From positions 1 through 64,000 of the forward strand of contig CAYPOT010000008.1 of the NCBI GenBank assembly GCA_964412455.1: a stretch of DNA of 64,000 nucleotides. The letters run 5' to 3'. Numbering within the stretch: the first letter of the stretch is position 1; each line of letters starts with the position of its first letter. Below, piece by piece: positions 34,751 to 44,284 of this stretch. Under the pieces are notes generated by a model, which saw only the letters and a program-made list of their open reading frames with translations, was not told the DNA's origin and made no database searches. The position numbers were made by a program, and so were the translations under genes. Source of the DNA: JAAXXJ01 sp964412455 (GTDB lineage: Bacteria; Nitrospirota; UBA9217).

Positions 34751-34780
34751 TTGACAAGACAGGGCTGAGTTGTTAAGTAT
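34751..34780 (+). promoter_or_regulatory. Promoter of rpsU-yqeY
   Basis: TTGACA (34751-34756) with a 17- to 18-base spacer to TAAGTA or AAGTAT (34774-34780). It leads into the S21 gene ~110 bases downstream. This macromolecular-synthesis locus (rpsU...dnaG-rpoD) commonly starts here. Confidence 0.55.
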
Positions 34781-34893
34781 GTTCTTTGATCTCTTTTGCC
34801 GACAGGGAAACGAGATTAAACTAAAATAAGCAGAATAAACACAAATCTTATATGTTTCATATAGTTACATCCTGAAGGGGGGTGTTGGTAACA

Positions 34894-35094
34894 GTGCCCA
34901 GCATACGGTTACGAGACAATGAACCTTTTGAAGTAGCGCTTCGCAGGTTCAAGAAAAGCATCGAAAAGGAAGGCGTCCTCTCCGAGGTAAAGAAGCGCGA
35001 GGCTTATGAGAAGCCGAGCGTGAAGAAGAAGAAGAAGGCGATCGCAGCGAGGAAGAAGGCGGCAAAGACGGCGCGCTTGTTCCGGAATGGATAG
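34894..35094 (+). CDS. rpsU: Ribosomal protein S21, canonical copy
   Basis: 66 aa from a GTG with GAAGGGGGGTG upstream. PSIRLRDNEPFEVALRRFKK, LSEVKKREAYEKPSVKKKKK and the basic tail are textbook S21. It is the housekeeping copy by context (rpsU-yqeY-dnaG-rpoD); the other, at 8033, belongs to an RRM operon. Confidence 0.95.
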   Translation: MPSIRLRDNEPFEVALRRFKKSIEKEGVLSEVKKREAYEKPSVKKKKKAIAARKKAAKTARLFRNG

Positions 35095-35145
35095 GGAGCA
35101 TCGGAACAGCGTTTTTACTGGCCAAGCTCAGCGAAAAGGACGGCA

Positions 35146-35589
35146 ATGGGATTAGGGGAGCAGATCGACGCGGATATCAAGACTGCCATGAAGTCCGGCG
35201 CCAAGGACAAGGTTTCAGCCCTTCGGATGCTATCGGCCGCGCTCAAGAACAAACAGATCGACAAGCGGGCACCGCTCGCGGACAGCGAGATCCTTGACTC
35301 GGTGCGTTCTCTCATCAAGCAGCGGAAGGACTCCATTGAGCAGTTCGCCAAGGGCGGCCGGCAGGACCTGGTGGACAAGGAAACGGCCGAGGTTGCCATC
35401 CTCGAGGTGTATCTTCCCCAGCAGCTTGGCCGCGAAGAGGTCGAGAAGCTGGTTCGCGAGGCCATTGCCCAGACCAGCGCCCAGGGCGTCAAGGACATGG
35501 GCAAGGTCATGAAGGCGCTTGTGCCCCTTATTGCAGGCCGCGCGGACAACAAGCTGGTGAGCGAACTGGTTAAAAATTCACTGGGGTAA
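35146..35589 (+). CDS. yqeY: YqeY/GatB-like domain protein
   Basis: 147 aa. QIDADIKTAMKSGAKDKVSA LRML at the N-terminus and AIAQTSAQGVKDMGKVMKAL at the C-terminus match the YqeY family, related to the tRNA-binding tail of GatB. The role is not firmly known. It usually sits between rpsU and dnaG, as here. AAGGA precedes the ATG. Confidence 0.92.
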   Translation: MGLGEQIDADIKTAMKSGAKDKVSALRMLSAALKNKQIDKRAPLADSEILDSVRSLIKQRKDSIEQFAKGGRQDLVDKETAEVAILEVYLPQQLGREEVEKLVREAIAQTSAQGVKDMGKVMKALVPLIAGRADNKLVSELVKNSLG

Positions 35590-35630
35590 GTCTGGCGGCA
35601 GGTACGAATGATATAGCACACATCAATACA

Positions 35631-35667
35631 ACAGGGGGCCATCTGAATCGGGCCCCCCTGTTTTTTT
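35631..35667 (+). terminator. Strong intrinsic terminator after yqeY
   Basis: ACAGGGGGCC pairs with GGGCCCCCCTGT around ATCTGAATC, followed by seven Ts. Confidence 0.88.
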
Positions 35668-35682
35668 CAGGAGCCTTGATCA

Positions 35683-36057
35683 GTGAAGCGTGTAGATTTC
35701 TGTCGGCTGGCGCTCCAGTCCGGTATGGATGCCGATCCCCGCGGCAGGGCCGTCATCGAACGGGAACCGCAGGAAAGCAAAGCGATCTACAACGACCTCA
35801 TGCCCGAAAAGAGGGCCGTTTCCGATCTTGAGACCTTTTCCAATCCTTGCACCGACAGCAGGATCCTCCACGGTGATCCCGAACAAAACGTGAATATGGT
35901 CTTTACCGGCATCGATATCTGGACGCCGGAACTCCTCCTCCTCGGCCGGCTGAACGAGAAGTGCGCGGCTGTCGAGGCGGTCTGTGCCCGCCTCTTTTGC
36001 CGGTGTATGGTCAGGAGCCGGTATTTACTCTTGTTTCCAGCGGCTTGTCCGGGTTAG
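35683..36057 (+). pseudogene. Truncated NIF3-like protein remnant
   Basis: 124 codons. The first ~95 residues resemble the N-terminus of NIF3-like (DUF34) metal-binding proteins: LALQSGMDADPRGRAVIERE, SNPCTDSRILHGDPEQNVNM, TGIDIWTPELLLLGRLNEK. The histidine-containing continuation (normally a DLVLAHH-like motif) is missing and the rest reads as frame-shifted, cysteine-rich sequence running into mutS2. I infer a 3'-truncated pseudogene; family assignment is from memory and moderate. Confidence 0.5.
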
Positions 36058-36058
36058 G

Positions 36059-38437
36059 ATGAACGAACACGCCTTCAGGGTCCTTGAATATGACAAAGTA
36101 CGGGACATCGTAGCGAGCTACGCTGCCTCGGAGCCGGGCCGGGCAGAGGTCCTTGCGCTTCTGCCCGCAGCAGATCAATCCCTGGTCAGCGAGCGCCTCG
36201 GCGAGACGCGGGAATTTCTGAACATCCTCGGCTCCGGCGACCATCCTCCCCTGGATGGGATCGGCAACATCTACGCGGAGGTCGGCAAGCTTGCCGTTCC
36301 CGGCATGATGCTTCAGCCGGCCGAGCTTCTGAACATCGCCGTTACCCTCGGTGCAGCGAGAAGGCTCAAGACGTTTTTTCAGCGGTTCGAGGGGACGGTC
36401 AAGACCGGCATGGCTGCGCCGCTCCTGTGCGCCCGGGCGGCAAGGATCACGCCGCTCAAGCACAGTGAAGACGCGGTCCACGCTGCCGTGGACGCGTCCG
36501 GCGAGGTGAAGGATTCCGCGAGTCCGGCGCTCCGCAGGACCAGGAAACTGATGGCGCGGACGCGGGATGAGATCATGGACCGCATGTCCCGCATCCTCCG
36601 TGATTCCGGCGCGCAAAACATCGTTCAGGACCAGGTGATCACGGTCCGCGACGACCGGTATGTGATGCCGCTCAAACCGAACTTCCGGCAGGGCATCAAG
36701 GGCGTGGTGCACGGTCACTCCGGCTCCCGCGCCACTGTTTTTGTAGAACCCCTTGAGGTCGTAGAACAGAACAACCGGCTTGCCGAGCTCCGCATGGAAG
36801 AACGGGAGGAAGTCGAACGCGTTCTCCGGGAGCTTACCAGCCTCCTGGCCAGGGACGCCGCCGGGATCGGGGCCTCCCTTGACGCGGCTGCAGGCATCGA
36901 CGCGATCGCCGCCCGCGCCCGGTTCGGGACCGAGTACCAGGGGACCGTACCGGTGTTGTCCGCAAAGCGCCGGCTGCACCTTCGCGCCGCGCGGCACCCG
37001 CTCATCATGGCGAAGCAGAAGTCCGGCGCGCCGAATATCGTTGTACCGAACGATATCGATCTTTCAGAGAGCGGCAGGACGTTGATCATCAGCGGCCCGA
37101 ACGCCGGAGGCAAGACTGTCATCCTCAAAACGATCGGCCTGCTGTGCCTTATGGCTCAGGCCGGCATTCCGGTGACCGCCGCCGAGGGAAGCGAACTGCC
37201 GGTCTTCGGCGACGTGTTCGCCGACATCGGCGATGAACAGAGCCTCGAGATGGACCTGAGCACGTTCTCTTCGCACGTGCGTCAGATCGCGGGCATCCTC
37301 CGGGAAGCGAAGGGCGATTCCCTGGTGCTGCTGGATGAACTGGGCTCCGGGACGGACCCCGCCGAAGGGGGCGCCCTGGGCGCGGCGATCCTGGCGAGCT
37401 TGCAGGAGATCGGCTGTGTGAGCGTGATCACGACGCACCACAATGTGCTCAAACTGTTCGGCGCCCGGACCGAGGGCGCCGTCAATGCCGCGATGGAGTT
37501 CGACCCCGGGACCCTTCAGCCCACGTACCGGTTCCTCCCGGGAAGGCCGGGCAGGAGCTACGGTCTGGACATGGCGTCGCGGCTCGGCGTGCCGGACAGC
37601 GTGGTTCGGGACGCGCGCGCCCGCCTCAGCGGGGACGAGGCAAGCCTTGACAGGCTCCTGGAGCAGGTCGAGGAGGATTCCCGTCACCTCCGCACCGAGC
37701 GTCAGCAGGCTGCGCAGGACCTGTCCGCGGCGCATCGGCTCAAGGCTGAAGCGGAGCAGCTCCACAAGACCGCGTCCGAGGAAGCACGGACCGCGAGGGC
37801 AAAGGCGAAACTTGAGGCGCGCGATGTCCTCACGGCTCTCCGGCAGAAGTTGAAGGACCTCTCCCGTGCCGCGGCGATCGATCGCGGGCAGGTGGAGCAG
37901 GAACGACGAGAATTAAAGATCCTTGCGCAACGGCTCGAACCGGCGAAAGAAGAACCTGCCGAACCGTCGATCTATCGCGGAACGATCCATCCCGGCGACC
38001 GCGTGCGGATGCCAAGGCTGAAAAGAACGGGCACGGTGCTGTTCGCCCATCACGATGAGCTCGAGGTGGACGCGGACGGTTTGAAGCTCAAGATAGCGCT
38101 GCGGGACGCGGTCCCTCTGGAGCAGAACGCCGCCTTAAAGCAGGGCGGCCAGGTTTCCGGCTGGAGCGCGGATGTTGAGGAACGCGAAGGCCTGCCCGAC
38201 TGCGTGAACCTGCTGGGCCTTCGGGTGGATGAGGCGCTTGCGGAAGTGGAGCGACTCATTGACCGCGCGGGAGTAAAGGGCTTCCATCACGTGACCATCA
38301 TCCACGGTCTCGGCACCGGCGCGCTCAGGGCCGCGGTGGCGGAGTTCCTGAAGGCCCATCCGCTCGTCGCGTCCTTCCGGACCGGTGAGCCGGCCGAAGG
38401 CGGGGCCGGGGTGGCCGTTGCGGAGCTGAAACGATAA
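36059..38437 (+). CDS. mutS2: Endonuclease MutS2
   Basis: 792 aa. MutS-type ATPase: Walker A GPNAGGKT near residue 344, DELGSGTDPAEGGALGAAIL for Walker B and signature, and a long coiled coil (~520-640). The C-terminal Smr nuclease domain (~715-790) contains LGLRVDEALAEVERLIDRAG and HVTIIHGLGTGALR. MutS2 lacks the mismatch domain and acts on recombination intermediates or stalled ribosomes. ATG 36059 lies two bases after the preceding pseudogene frame ends. Confidence 0.95.
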   Translation: MNEHAFRVLEYDKVRDIVASYAASEPGRAEVLALLPAADQSLVSERLGETREFLNILGSGDHPPLDGIGNIYAEVGKLAVPGMMLQPAELLNIAVTLGAARRLKTFFQRFEGTVKTGMAAPLLCARAARITPLKHSEDAVHAAVDASGEVKDSASPALRRTRKLMARTRDEIMDRMSRILRDSGAQNIVQDQVITVRDDRYVMPLKPNFRQGIKGVVHGHSGSRATVFVEPLEVVEQNNRLAELRMEEREEVERVLRELTSLLARDAAGIGASLDAAAGIDAIAARARFGTEYQGTVPVLSAKRRLHLRAARHPLIMAKQKSGAPNIVVPNDIDLSESGRTLIISGPNAGGKTVILKTIGLLCLMAQAGIPVTAAEGSELPVFGDVFADIGDEQSLEMDLSTFSSHVRQIAGILREAKGDSLVLLDELGSGTDPAEGGALGAAILASLQEIGCVSVITTHHNVLKLFGARTEGAVNAAMEFDPGTLQPTYRFLPGRPGRSYGLDMASRLGVPDSVVRDARARLSGDEASLDRLLEQVEEDSRHLRTERQQAAQDLSAAHRLKAEAEQLHKTASEEARTARAKAKLEARDVLTALRQKLKDLSRAAAIDRGQVEQERRELKILAQRLEPAKEEPAEPSIYRGTIHPGDRVRMPRLKRTGTVLFAHHDELEVDADGLKLKIALRDAVPLEQNAALKQGGQVSGWSADVEEREGLPDCVNLLGLRVDEALAEVERLIDRAGVKGFHHVTIIHGLGTGALRAAVAEFLKAHPLVASFRTGEPAEGGAGVAVAELKR

Positions 38438-38641
38438 AGGTGGTGGCGTTCAAACCGCCTCTCTCTCTGCCACGCAACGTGCAAGATGGTCTTCGCAATG
38501 CGGTATTGACGGGGGAGTTCTCAGCGCTTTCGCTTTGCACGCGCTGTTCAGAAGAGTGTCATTGCCCGGCATACAACCGGTATGTTCGAGCGCGGCATTC
38601 GTTTCGGGCGGTCTGGACGCGCAGAGAGTGGTGGGGTGGCG

Positions 38642-40432
38642 GTGTATAGCGAAGATATCATACGGCGGGTGCGGGACAGCGTCGACATCTACGACCTGGT
38701 CTCGGGGTATGTCTCGCTCAAAAAGGCGGGCAAGAACTGGCTGGGGCTCTGCCCGTTCCACAGCGAAAAGACGCCGTCGTTCAACGTGAATCCGGCCAAG
38801 CAGATATTCCATTGCTTCGGGTGCGGCGTCGGCGGCGACGCCTTCAAGTTCCTGGAATTGCAGGAGGGGCTGAACTTTCCCGAGGCGGTGAAACAGCTCG
38901 CCGGCCGCGCGGGCATCACGCTTCCCGAGAGCCGGCCGCGGGCGGACGAGAAGAAGAGCGACGAGGAGCGGAAGGCGCTCCTCAAGATAACCGCCGAGGC
39001 GGCGGATTACTTCCGACGCGAGCTCGAAGGTCCGGCCGGCAGCGCGGCCCGGGCGTACCTGGCGAAGCGGGGTCTGACCGAGGCGGCCATCAGGGACTTC
39101 TCCCTGGGCTATGCACGTCCGGAATGGGACGGGCTCCTCAAGCATTTGAAGCAACACGGTCATTCGCCGGCGCTGCTGGAAAAGGCGGGGCTCATCGTCA
39201 AGCGGAACGAGGGTGAAGGCCACTACGACCGCTTCCGGGGCAGGATCATCTTTCCGATCCGGGACATCAGCGGACAGGTGATCGCCTTCGGCGGCAGGGT
39301 GATGGACGACTCCCTGCCCAAATACTTGAACTCGCCCGAGACGCCGCTGTACAGCAAGAGCAACGTGCTGTACTGCCTGGACCAGGCGAAGGAACCGGCG
39401 CGGAAGCAGGGCTATTTCATCATCGTCGAGGGATACCTCGACGCTATCGCGTGCCACCAGTACGGCGCGAAGAACGCGGTCGCGACGCTCGGCACCGCGC
39501 TCACTGAAGGACACTTGCGGCTCATGCGGCGGTTCGCCCAGAAGCTCATGCTGATCTTCGATCCGGACCCGGCGGGCGTAAAGGCCACGCTGCGCGGCTT
39601 CGAGCTCTTTGCCGGGAGCGGGATGAAGGTGAACGTGGTTTCGCTGCCCGATGGCGATGATCCTGACACCTTTCTGAAAAAGAGGGGCTACGATGCCTTC
39701 GCGGCCTGCCTCAAGGGCTCCGCCAAGTTCATGGACTTTGTCCTCGCCCAGGTGGTGAAGGACGGCGCGTCCGCTTCCATTGACGAGAAGGTGGAGCGCG
39801 AGGCGGAGATGCTGCGGTTCATCGAGAGGCTCCCCTCCGGTATCGAGCGGGACCACTATCTCAAGAAGACCGCCGAGGCCCTGAACGTCGATGAAGCGAC
39901 CCTGCGCCAGGATATGGCAAAGCAACACACCGCGCACACGGGGCCGCGGGAGCGGACCGCGGCGGGCACGACTGCCCCGAAGGGCCAGCGTCCCCGGGCC
40001 GAGGAGATGCTGGTCCACCTTATGCTGAGGGACGAGGCCGTTGCCCGGAACCTGTCGGCACAGCTCGCACCGGAGGAATTCACGGACCCGCTGTTCCGGC
40101 GCGCGGCGGACCGCATCTTTTCAACACTGAAGAGTGGCAAGGGGATCGACCTCCGCGATATTTCCATCGAAGGGGACGATGAACTGAACCGGCTCCTGTC
40201 CCACTACAGTGTCCTGGAAATAGAATACAGCGATCAGGAGAGCAATGATCAGAAGATGAATCTGGAAAAGACCTGTTCTGACTGCGTGGAAAGGATCAAA
40301 CAACATGGTTCGGCAAAGAAGATGAAGTTGCTGCTGGCGGCAATCCATGATGCGGAGTTTCGGGGAGACAGGGAACAACTGAGGTCGCTTCAGGAGCAGA
40401 TCGTGCAGATCCGGAGGAGAGAGACGCAATGA
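38642..40432 (+). CDS. dnaG: DNA primase
   Basis: 596 aa from a GTG (38636 GTG also possible; GGTGGGG upstream). N-terminal CHC2 zinc finger LCPFHSEKTPSFNVNPAKQI FHCFGC, then the Toprim catalytic region with VEGYLDAIACHQYGA and FDPDPAG. The C-terminal helicase-binding domain includes DEAVARNLSAQL. It primes DNA replication. It is followed by rpoD 42 bases later, the standard pair. Confidence 0.96.
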   Translation: MYSEDIIRRVRDSVDIYDLVSGYVSLKKAGKNWLGLCPFHSEKTPSFNVNPAKQIFHCFGCGVGGDAFKFLELQEGLNFPEAVKQLAGRAGITLPESRPRADEKKSDEERKALLKITAEAADYFRRELEGPAGSAARAYLAKRGLTEAAIRDFSLGYARPEWDGLLKHLKQHGHSPALLEKAGLIVKRNEGEGHYDRFRGRIIFPIRDISGQVIAFGGRVMDDSLPKYLNSPETPLYSKSNVLYCLDQAKEPARKQGYFIIVEGYLDAIACHQYGAKNAVATLGTALTEGHLRLMRRFAQKLMLIFDPDPAGVKATLRGFELFAGSGMKVNVVSLPDGDDPDTFLKKRGYDAFAACLKGSAKFMDFVLAQVVKDGASASIDEKVEREAEMLRFIERLPSGIERDHYLKKTAEALNVDEATLRQDMAKQHTAHTGPRERTAAGTTAPKGQRPRAEEMLVHLMLRDEAVARNLSAQLAPEEFTDPLFRRAADRIFSTLKSGKGIDLRDISIEGDDELNRLLSHYSVLEIEYSDQESNDQKMNLEKTCSDCVERIKQHGSAKKMKLLLAAIHDAEFRGDREQLRSLQEQIVQIRRRETQ

Positions 40433-40474
40433 CCGCGGTCATGCGATCTGATATCGGGGGAAGGAAGAACGGGC

Positions 40475-42301
40475 ATGTCAAAAAAGGAACTGAAGGAAAT
40501 GGCAATACGGGGCAAGACCGGCAACGCCAGAAAGCCGTCAACCGCGGCGAAGCAGCATGGTTACCTGCCGTTTGAGGACGGCACCGAGCCGATCGCTGCC
40601 GAAGAGGTCTCCACGGAGCAGCTTGACAGCATCATTTCGCTGTTCGGCGATGAGGACAGCGAAAACGAGCTTGGCTCGTCGCGCCAGGACGGGAAGGCCC
40701 GTCCCGTCGGCGACGAGGATGCGGAGGAGGCCGTCGAGACCGAAGAAGCAGGCCTTGAAGAGGCTGCCGAGGAAGAGTCCGAAGAAGAGGATGTCGATGT
40801 AGGGCTCGGCAAGACCGACGATCCCGTCCGGCTCTATCTCAAGGAAATGGGAACCGTGCCGCTTCTGTCCAAGGAAGGCGAGGTGGCCATTGCCAAGCGG
40901 ATCGAGGAGAGCAAACGGGAAGCGGCCCAGATCATCTACAGCATTCCCTTCTCGATGCAGGATGTCCGCGATCTCGGCGAACGACTGCGCAAGGGCAAGA
41001 TCAGCATCCACGAGGTGGTGCATGCCGGTGACGACGATTTCGAGGACATGCAGGCGCAGAACGAGGAGGAGCTCCAGGCCCGGGTGCTCAAGCTGATCGT
41101 CGAGATAGACAAGCACAGCAATAACCTGAACGGTCTCCTCAAGAGCGCCGGCAGCGCCCGTCTGACTGAGGCGAAGAAAAAAGGCCTCCGGGACAAGATG
41201 CTGACGACGCGGAACGCGCTTTTCGACAAGCTTGAGGCGCTCAACATTCATTGCCGCCAGACGGACCGCGTGGTCTTGAAGGTCCACGAGATGGTGACGG
41301 AGATCAACCATTGCGAGCGGGAAGTTCACGCGTTCGAGCGAAAAACGGGGAAGAGCATCACCGAACTCAGGGAGCTCTTCAAGAAGGTGCGCCTGGGCGG
41401 CCGGGACCTTACCAATGCGGCCCGGAAGGCCGGTGTCAAGCCCGAAACGCTCCTCGATATGGAAAAGGCCTACCGGAACGCCGGTAAACGCGTCAAAAAA
41501 GTTGAGCAGGACTGCGGCATGCCCGCCGACAATCTCAAGAAGTCCCTTCGCTCCTATGAACGCGCCGAGGAACGGGCGAAGCTTGCCAAGAGCGAACTGG
41601 TCGAGGCGAATCTCCGCCTGGTGGTGTCCATCGCCAAGAAGTACACCAACCGCGGTCTTCAGTTCCTCGACCTCATCCAGGAAGGAAACATCGGTCTCAT
41701 GAAGGCTGTGGACAAATTCGAATGGCAGCGGGGCTACAAGTTCAGCACCTATGCCACCTGGTGGATCCGCCAGGCGATCACCCGGGCCATCGCTGACCAG
41801 GCGCGCACGATCCGCATCCCGGTCCATATGATCGAGACCATGAACAAGCTTATCCGCACGTCCCGCGCCCTGGTACAGGACCTCGGGAGGGAGCCTACGA
41901 CCGAGGAGATAGCCTCTACCATGAAGCTGCCGGTGGAAAAGGTCCGCAAGATCATGAAGATCGCGAAGGAGCCTATTTCCCTCGAAACTCCCATTGGCGA
42001 GGAAGAGGACAGCCATCTGGGCGATTTCATCGAAGACAAGAAGATCGCCTCGCCTCTTGAGTTCGCCATTCGAAATAACCTCCACCTGCAGGTTCGCAGG
42101 GTGCTGAATACGCTGACGGACCGGGAGGAAAAGGTCCTTCGCTGGCGGTTCGGCATCGGGGAGAACACGGACCATACCCTCGAAGAGGTGGGTCAGGAGT
42201 TCGACGTTACCCGCGAACGCATACGCCAGATCGAGGCCAAGGCGCTTCGGAAACTTCGCCATCCGAGCAGGAGCAAGCAGCTCAAGAGCTTTGTGGAATA
42301 A
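40475..42301 (+). CDS. rpoD: RNA polymerase sigma factor RpoD
   Basis: 608 aa. Region 1.1 has the DDI-like TEQLDSIISLFGDED. Region 1.2 is DPVRLYLKEMGTVPLLSKEG. Region 2 is AKKYTNRGLQFLDLIQEGNI and YATWWIRQAITRAIADQART. Region 4 is LEEVGQEFDVTRERIRQIEA. It is the housekeeping sigma-70. Confidence 0.97.
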   Translation: MSKKELKEMAIRGKTGNARKPSTAAKQHGYLPFEDGTEPIAAEEVSTEQLDSIISLFGDEDSENELGSSRQDGKARPVGDEDAEEAVETEEAGLEEAAEEESEEEDVDVGLGKTDDPVRLYLKEMGTVPLLSKEGEVAIAKRIEESKREAAQIIYSIPFSMQDVRDLGERLRKGKISIHEVVHAGDDDFEDMQAQNEEELQARVLKLIVEIDKHSNNLNGLLKSAGSARLTEAKKKGLRDKMLTTRNALFDKLEALNIHCRQTDRVVLKVHEMVTEINHCEREVHAFERKTGKSITELRELFKKVRLGGRDLTNAARKAGVKPETLLDMEKAYRNAGKRVKKVEQDCGMPADNLKKSLRSYERAEERAKLAKSELVEANLRLVVSIAKKYTNRGLQFLDLIQEGNIGLMKAVDKFEWQRGYKFSTYATWWIRQAITRAIADQARTIRIPVHMIETMNKLIRTSRALVQDLGREPTTEEIASTMKLPVEKVRKIMKIAKEPISLETPIGEEEDSHLGDFIEDKKIASPLEFAIRNNLHLQVRRVLNTLTDREEKVLRWRFGIGENTDHTLEEVGQEFDVTRERIRQIEAKALRKLRHPSRSKQLKSFVE

Positions 42302-42317
42302 GATATCGGCAGAAAAC

Positions 42318-42349
42318 TTGACATTTCGTCTGCGGTGTGTCAATATACT
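42318..42349 (+). promoter_or_regulatory. Candidate promoter for tRNA-Met
   Basis: TTGACA (42318-42323) followed by CAATAT at 17-base spacing or TATACT (42344-42349) at 20. It stands ~40 bases before the tRNA. The -10 assignment is unsure. Confidence 0.45.
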
Positions 42350-42387
42350 GCTCGCTCAATTTGCGTTATGCACCAGGCTTCACAGCA

Positions 42388-42463
42388 GGGCCCATAGCTC
42401 AGCTGGTAGAGCTACCGGCTCATAACCGGTTGGTCCCAGGTTCGAGTCCTGGTGGGCCCACCA
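42388..42463 (+). tRNA. tRNA-Met (CAT), elongator type
   Basis: 76 nt with encoded CCA. Acceptor GGGCCCA pairs fully with TGGGCCC, including 1-72, unlike bacterial initiators. The anticodon arm is ACCGGCTCATAACCGGT and the T-arm CCAGGTTCGAGTCCTGG. A tRNA-Ile2 with modified CAT cannot be fully excluded. Confidence 0.94.
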
Positions 42464-42530
42464 TCCTTTTCAATATGGAGCACGGAATGTGGATTTACGG
42501 ACAGACGGAGAACGAGAATAGTATTTATTG

Positions 42531-42559
42531 AAAGTGCGCCTTCAGGCGCACTTTTTTAT
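42531..42559 (+). terminator. Intrinsic terminator after tRNA-Met
   Basis: AAAGTGCGCC-TTCA-GGCGCACTTTTTTATT: a perfect stem with a T-run. It stands immediately before the ribosome site of the next gene. Confidence 0.88.
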
Positions 42560-42572
42560 TTTGGAGACTACC

Positions 42573-43292
42573 ATGGAAGAACGTCTGAACCTGCTGATCC
42601 AGCTACAAGAGATTGACGGCGCGATCCGCGCCCGCCAGAAAGAGAAAAAAAAGCTTCCCGAGCTGGTCGCCGCTCTCGAGCGAACAAGCGAGGCGAACAA
42701 GGCCGAACTCGATACTATCCGCGAGACCCTGGAAACGGCCCAGAAGACCAAGCGCGACCGCGATCGCGACCTTGAAGAGGCGGCGCAGAAGGTCGAGAAA
42801 CTGAAGTCGCGGACGCCGGACATCAAGACGAACAAGGAATACACGGCCCTCCTGAAGGAGATCGAGACCGTCGAGCAGGAGAACAAGACGATCGAGGACG
42901 ATATTCTCAAGCTGATGGAAAAGATCGACGCCGCGGCAGCCGAGATCGTGAACACAGAAACGCGTTCCGCGCAGGAAGCAGTCGCGATCGAGGCGGACCG
43001 GAAACAGTTCGAAGAGAGCATGGCGAAACTTGAGGGCGAGCTGGCGGCCGATGGCCGCGCGCGGGACGAGATCGCTTCGCGCATCGATGAGGCTCTGCTT
43101 GCCAAGTATCATAAGCGGTTGGTTCAGCAAGGCGGGCGCGTTGTTGTCGAGGTCAGGGGCGAGTCCTGCTCCGGATGTTTCATGAGCATTCCACCGCAGA
43201 TATTTGTGAACGTAAAAAAGAACGCCGCGATCATCACCTGCCCGAACTGCCAGCGTATCTTGTATTTTAAGGAAGCGATAAAGAGCGCCTAG
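42573..43292 (+). CDS. C4-type zinc ribbon coiled-coil protein
   Basis: 239 aa. Residues 1-170 form a long charged coiled coil (LQEIDGAIRARQKEKKKLPE and beyond). The C-terminus has CSGCFMSIPPQIFVNVKK and CPNCQRILYF, two CXXC pairs making a zinc ribbon (zf-RING_7 family). Members are structurally likened to flagellar-export or nucleic-acid-binding helpers; no firm function. The start is ATG 42573 with TTGGAGA upstream; a longer reading would cross the terminator. Confidence 0.9.
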   Translation: MEERLNLLIQLQEIDGAIRARQKEKKKLPELVAALERTSEANKAELDTIRETLETAQKTKRDRDRDLEEAAQKVEKLKSRTPDIKTNKEYTALLKEIETVEQENKTIEDDILKLMEKIDAAAAEIVNTETRSAQEAVAIEADRKQFEESMAKLEGELAADGRARDEIASRIDEALLAKYHKRLVQQGGRVVVEVRGESCSGCFMSIPPQIFVNVKKNAAIITCPNCQRILYFKEAIKSA

Positions 43293-43412
43293 CTGATAGC
43301 TCTTGGCTGATAGAGATAAAGAGCGGTCAGCGATGAGCCACATGGCACATTCTCTACCATAACCTCGCGCGGCTCTGCTCGCCGCGCAGCCGTATCAGGG
43401 AAACCAGGCACC

Positions 43413-43817
43413 ATGGAACTGACCATCTACACCGACGGCGCATCGCGGAACAACCCCGGAGAATCCGGCGCCGGTGTCTATATCCTGCAGGACGGCGAGC
43501 CGTTCGAGCAGATCGCGCGGTATTTGGGGACGACGACCAATAACGTTGCCGAGTACACCGCCGCCATCATCGGCCTTGAGCACGCGGTGAAGGTGGGCGC
43601 CAGGCGCGTAAGCCTGTTCGCAGACTCCGAGCTCATGGTGAAGCAGATCAACGGCCAGTACAAGGTGAAGAACGAAGGCCTGAAGCCCCTGCACGCAAAG
43701 GCAAGGGATCTTATTGCCAGGATCGGCAGCGTTGAGGTACAATACATACCCAGGGAAAAGAACAGGGAAGCGGACGCACTGGCGAACAAGGCGATAGACG
43801 AAAGAATTGTAAAATGA
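43413..43817 (+). CDS. rnhA: RNase HI-family ribonuclease
   Basis: 134 aa. Catalytic residues: Asp in YTDGASRNNPGESGAG, Glu in VAEYTAAIIGLEHA, Asp in SLFADSELMVKQINGQYKV, and Asp in PREKNREADALANKA. This is the short RNase HI type without the basic handle. It degrades RNA in RNA-DNA hybrids. It is adjacent to rnpB. Confidence 0.9.
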   Translation: MELTIYTDGASRNNPGESGAGVYILQDGEPFEQIARYLGTTTNNVAEYTAAIIGLEHAVKVGARRVSLFADSELMVKQINGQYKVKNEGLKPLHAKARDLIARIGSVEVQYIPREKNREADALANKAIDERIVK

Positions 43818-43910
43818 AAATTGCAAAGTGGAAATTGGAAAATGGGTGGAAGAGTACAAATTTAATATTTACAATCTGCTATTTGCATTTTGCAATGGTT
43901 CTTTGAATTC

Positions 43911-44275
43911 AGAGCGGGTGAGGTGATCGCTCCCCGGAAACGGGGGGAGGAAAGTCCGAGCTCCACAGGGCAAGGCGGTCCCGAAATGGGACAGGGGGCG
44001 ACCCCATGGACAGTGCCACAGAAAAGAAGACCGCCCGCAAGGGTAAGGGTGAAACGGTGGGGTAAGAGCCCACCAGATTCCCGGGCGACCGGGAGTGCTT
44101 GGAAAACCCCGCCTGGAGCAAGATCACATAGGGAAGCGTCCCCCGCAAGGGGGTAAGGACGGCCCGTCCGAGACTTCCGGGTAGATCGCTCGAGCCGTTG
44201 AGCAATCAACGGCCCAGATAAATGATCACCGCCCCGGGCGACCGGGGAGACAGAACTCGGCTTACGGCCCGCTCT
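43911..44275 (+). ncRNA. rnpB: RNase P RNA, bacterial class A
   Basis: The catalytic RNA that matures tRNA 5' ends. Conserved blocks: GAGGAAAGTCCGAGCTCCAC (P3-P4 region), GGTAAGGGTGAAACGGTGGG GTAAGAGCCCACC, GAGCAAGATCACATAGGGAA, CAGATAAATGATCACCG and AGAACTCGGCTTACGG (P4 3' strand). P1 is formed by AGAGCGGG (43911-43918) with CCCGCTCT (44268-44275), setting both ends. A T-run follows. The 3' end is duplicated at 46453-46487. Confidence 0.96.
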
Positions 44276-44284
44276 GATTTTTTT
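44250..44284 (+). repeat. Direct repeat at rnpB 3' end, probable attachment site (left)
   Basis: The 3' end of rnpB plus its T-run. A 25-base core (44259-44283) recurs at 46462-46486 with one mismatch (A to G), and similarity extends leftward over ACA-AACT. Duplicating the 3' end of a structural RNA gene is the usual scar of site-specific integration. Confidence 0.75.

Noticed and set aside
38450..40018. 522-codon minus-strand frame
   Set aside because: Shadow of dnaG; low-information Arg/Leu/His-rich sequence.
40538..42343. 601-codon minus-strand frame
   Set aside because: Shadow of rpoD, whose sigma regions are all present on the plus strand.
43293..43412. Short direct repeat GCTGATAG after the zinc-ribbon gene
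   Set aside because: Two eight-base copies only; within chance expectation.
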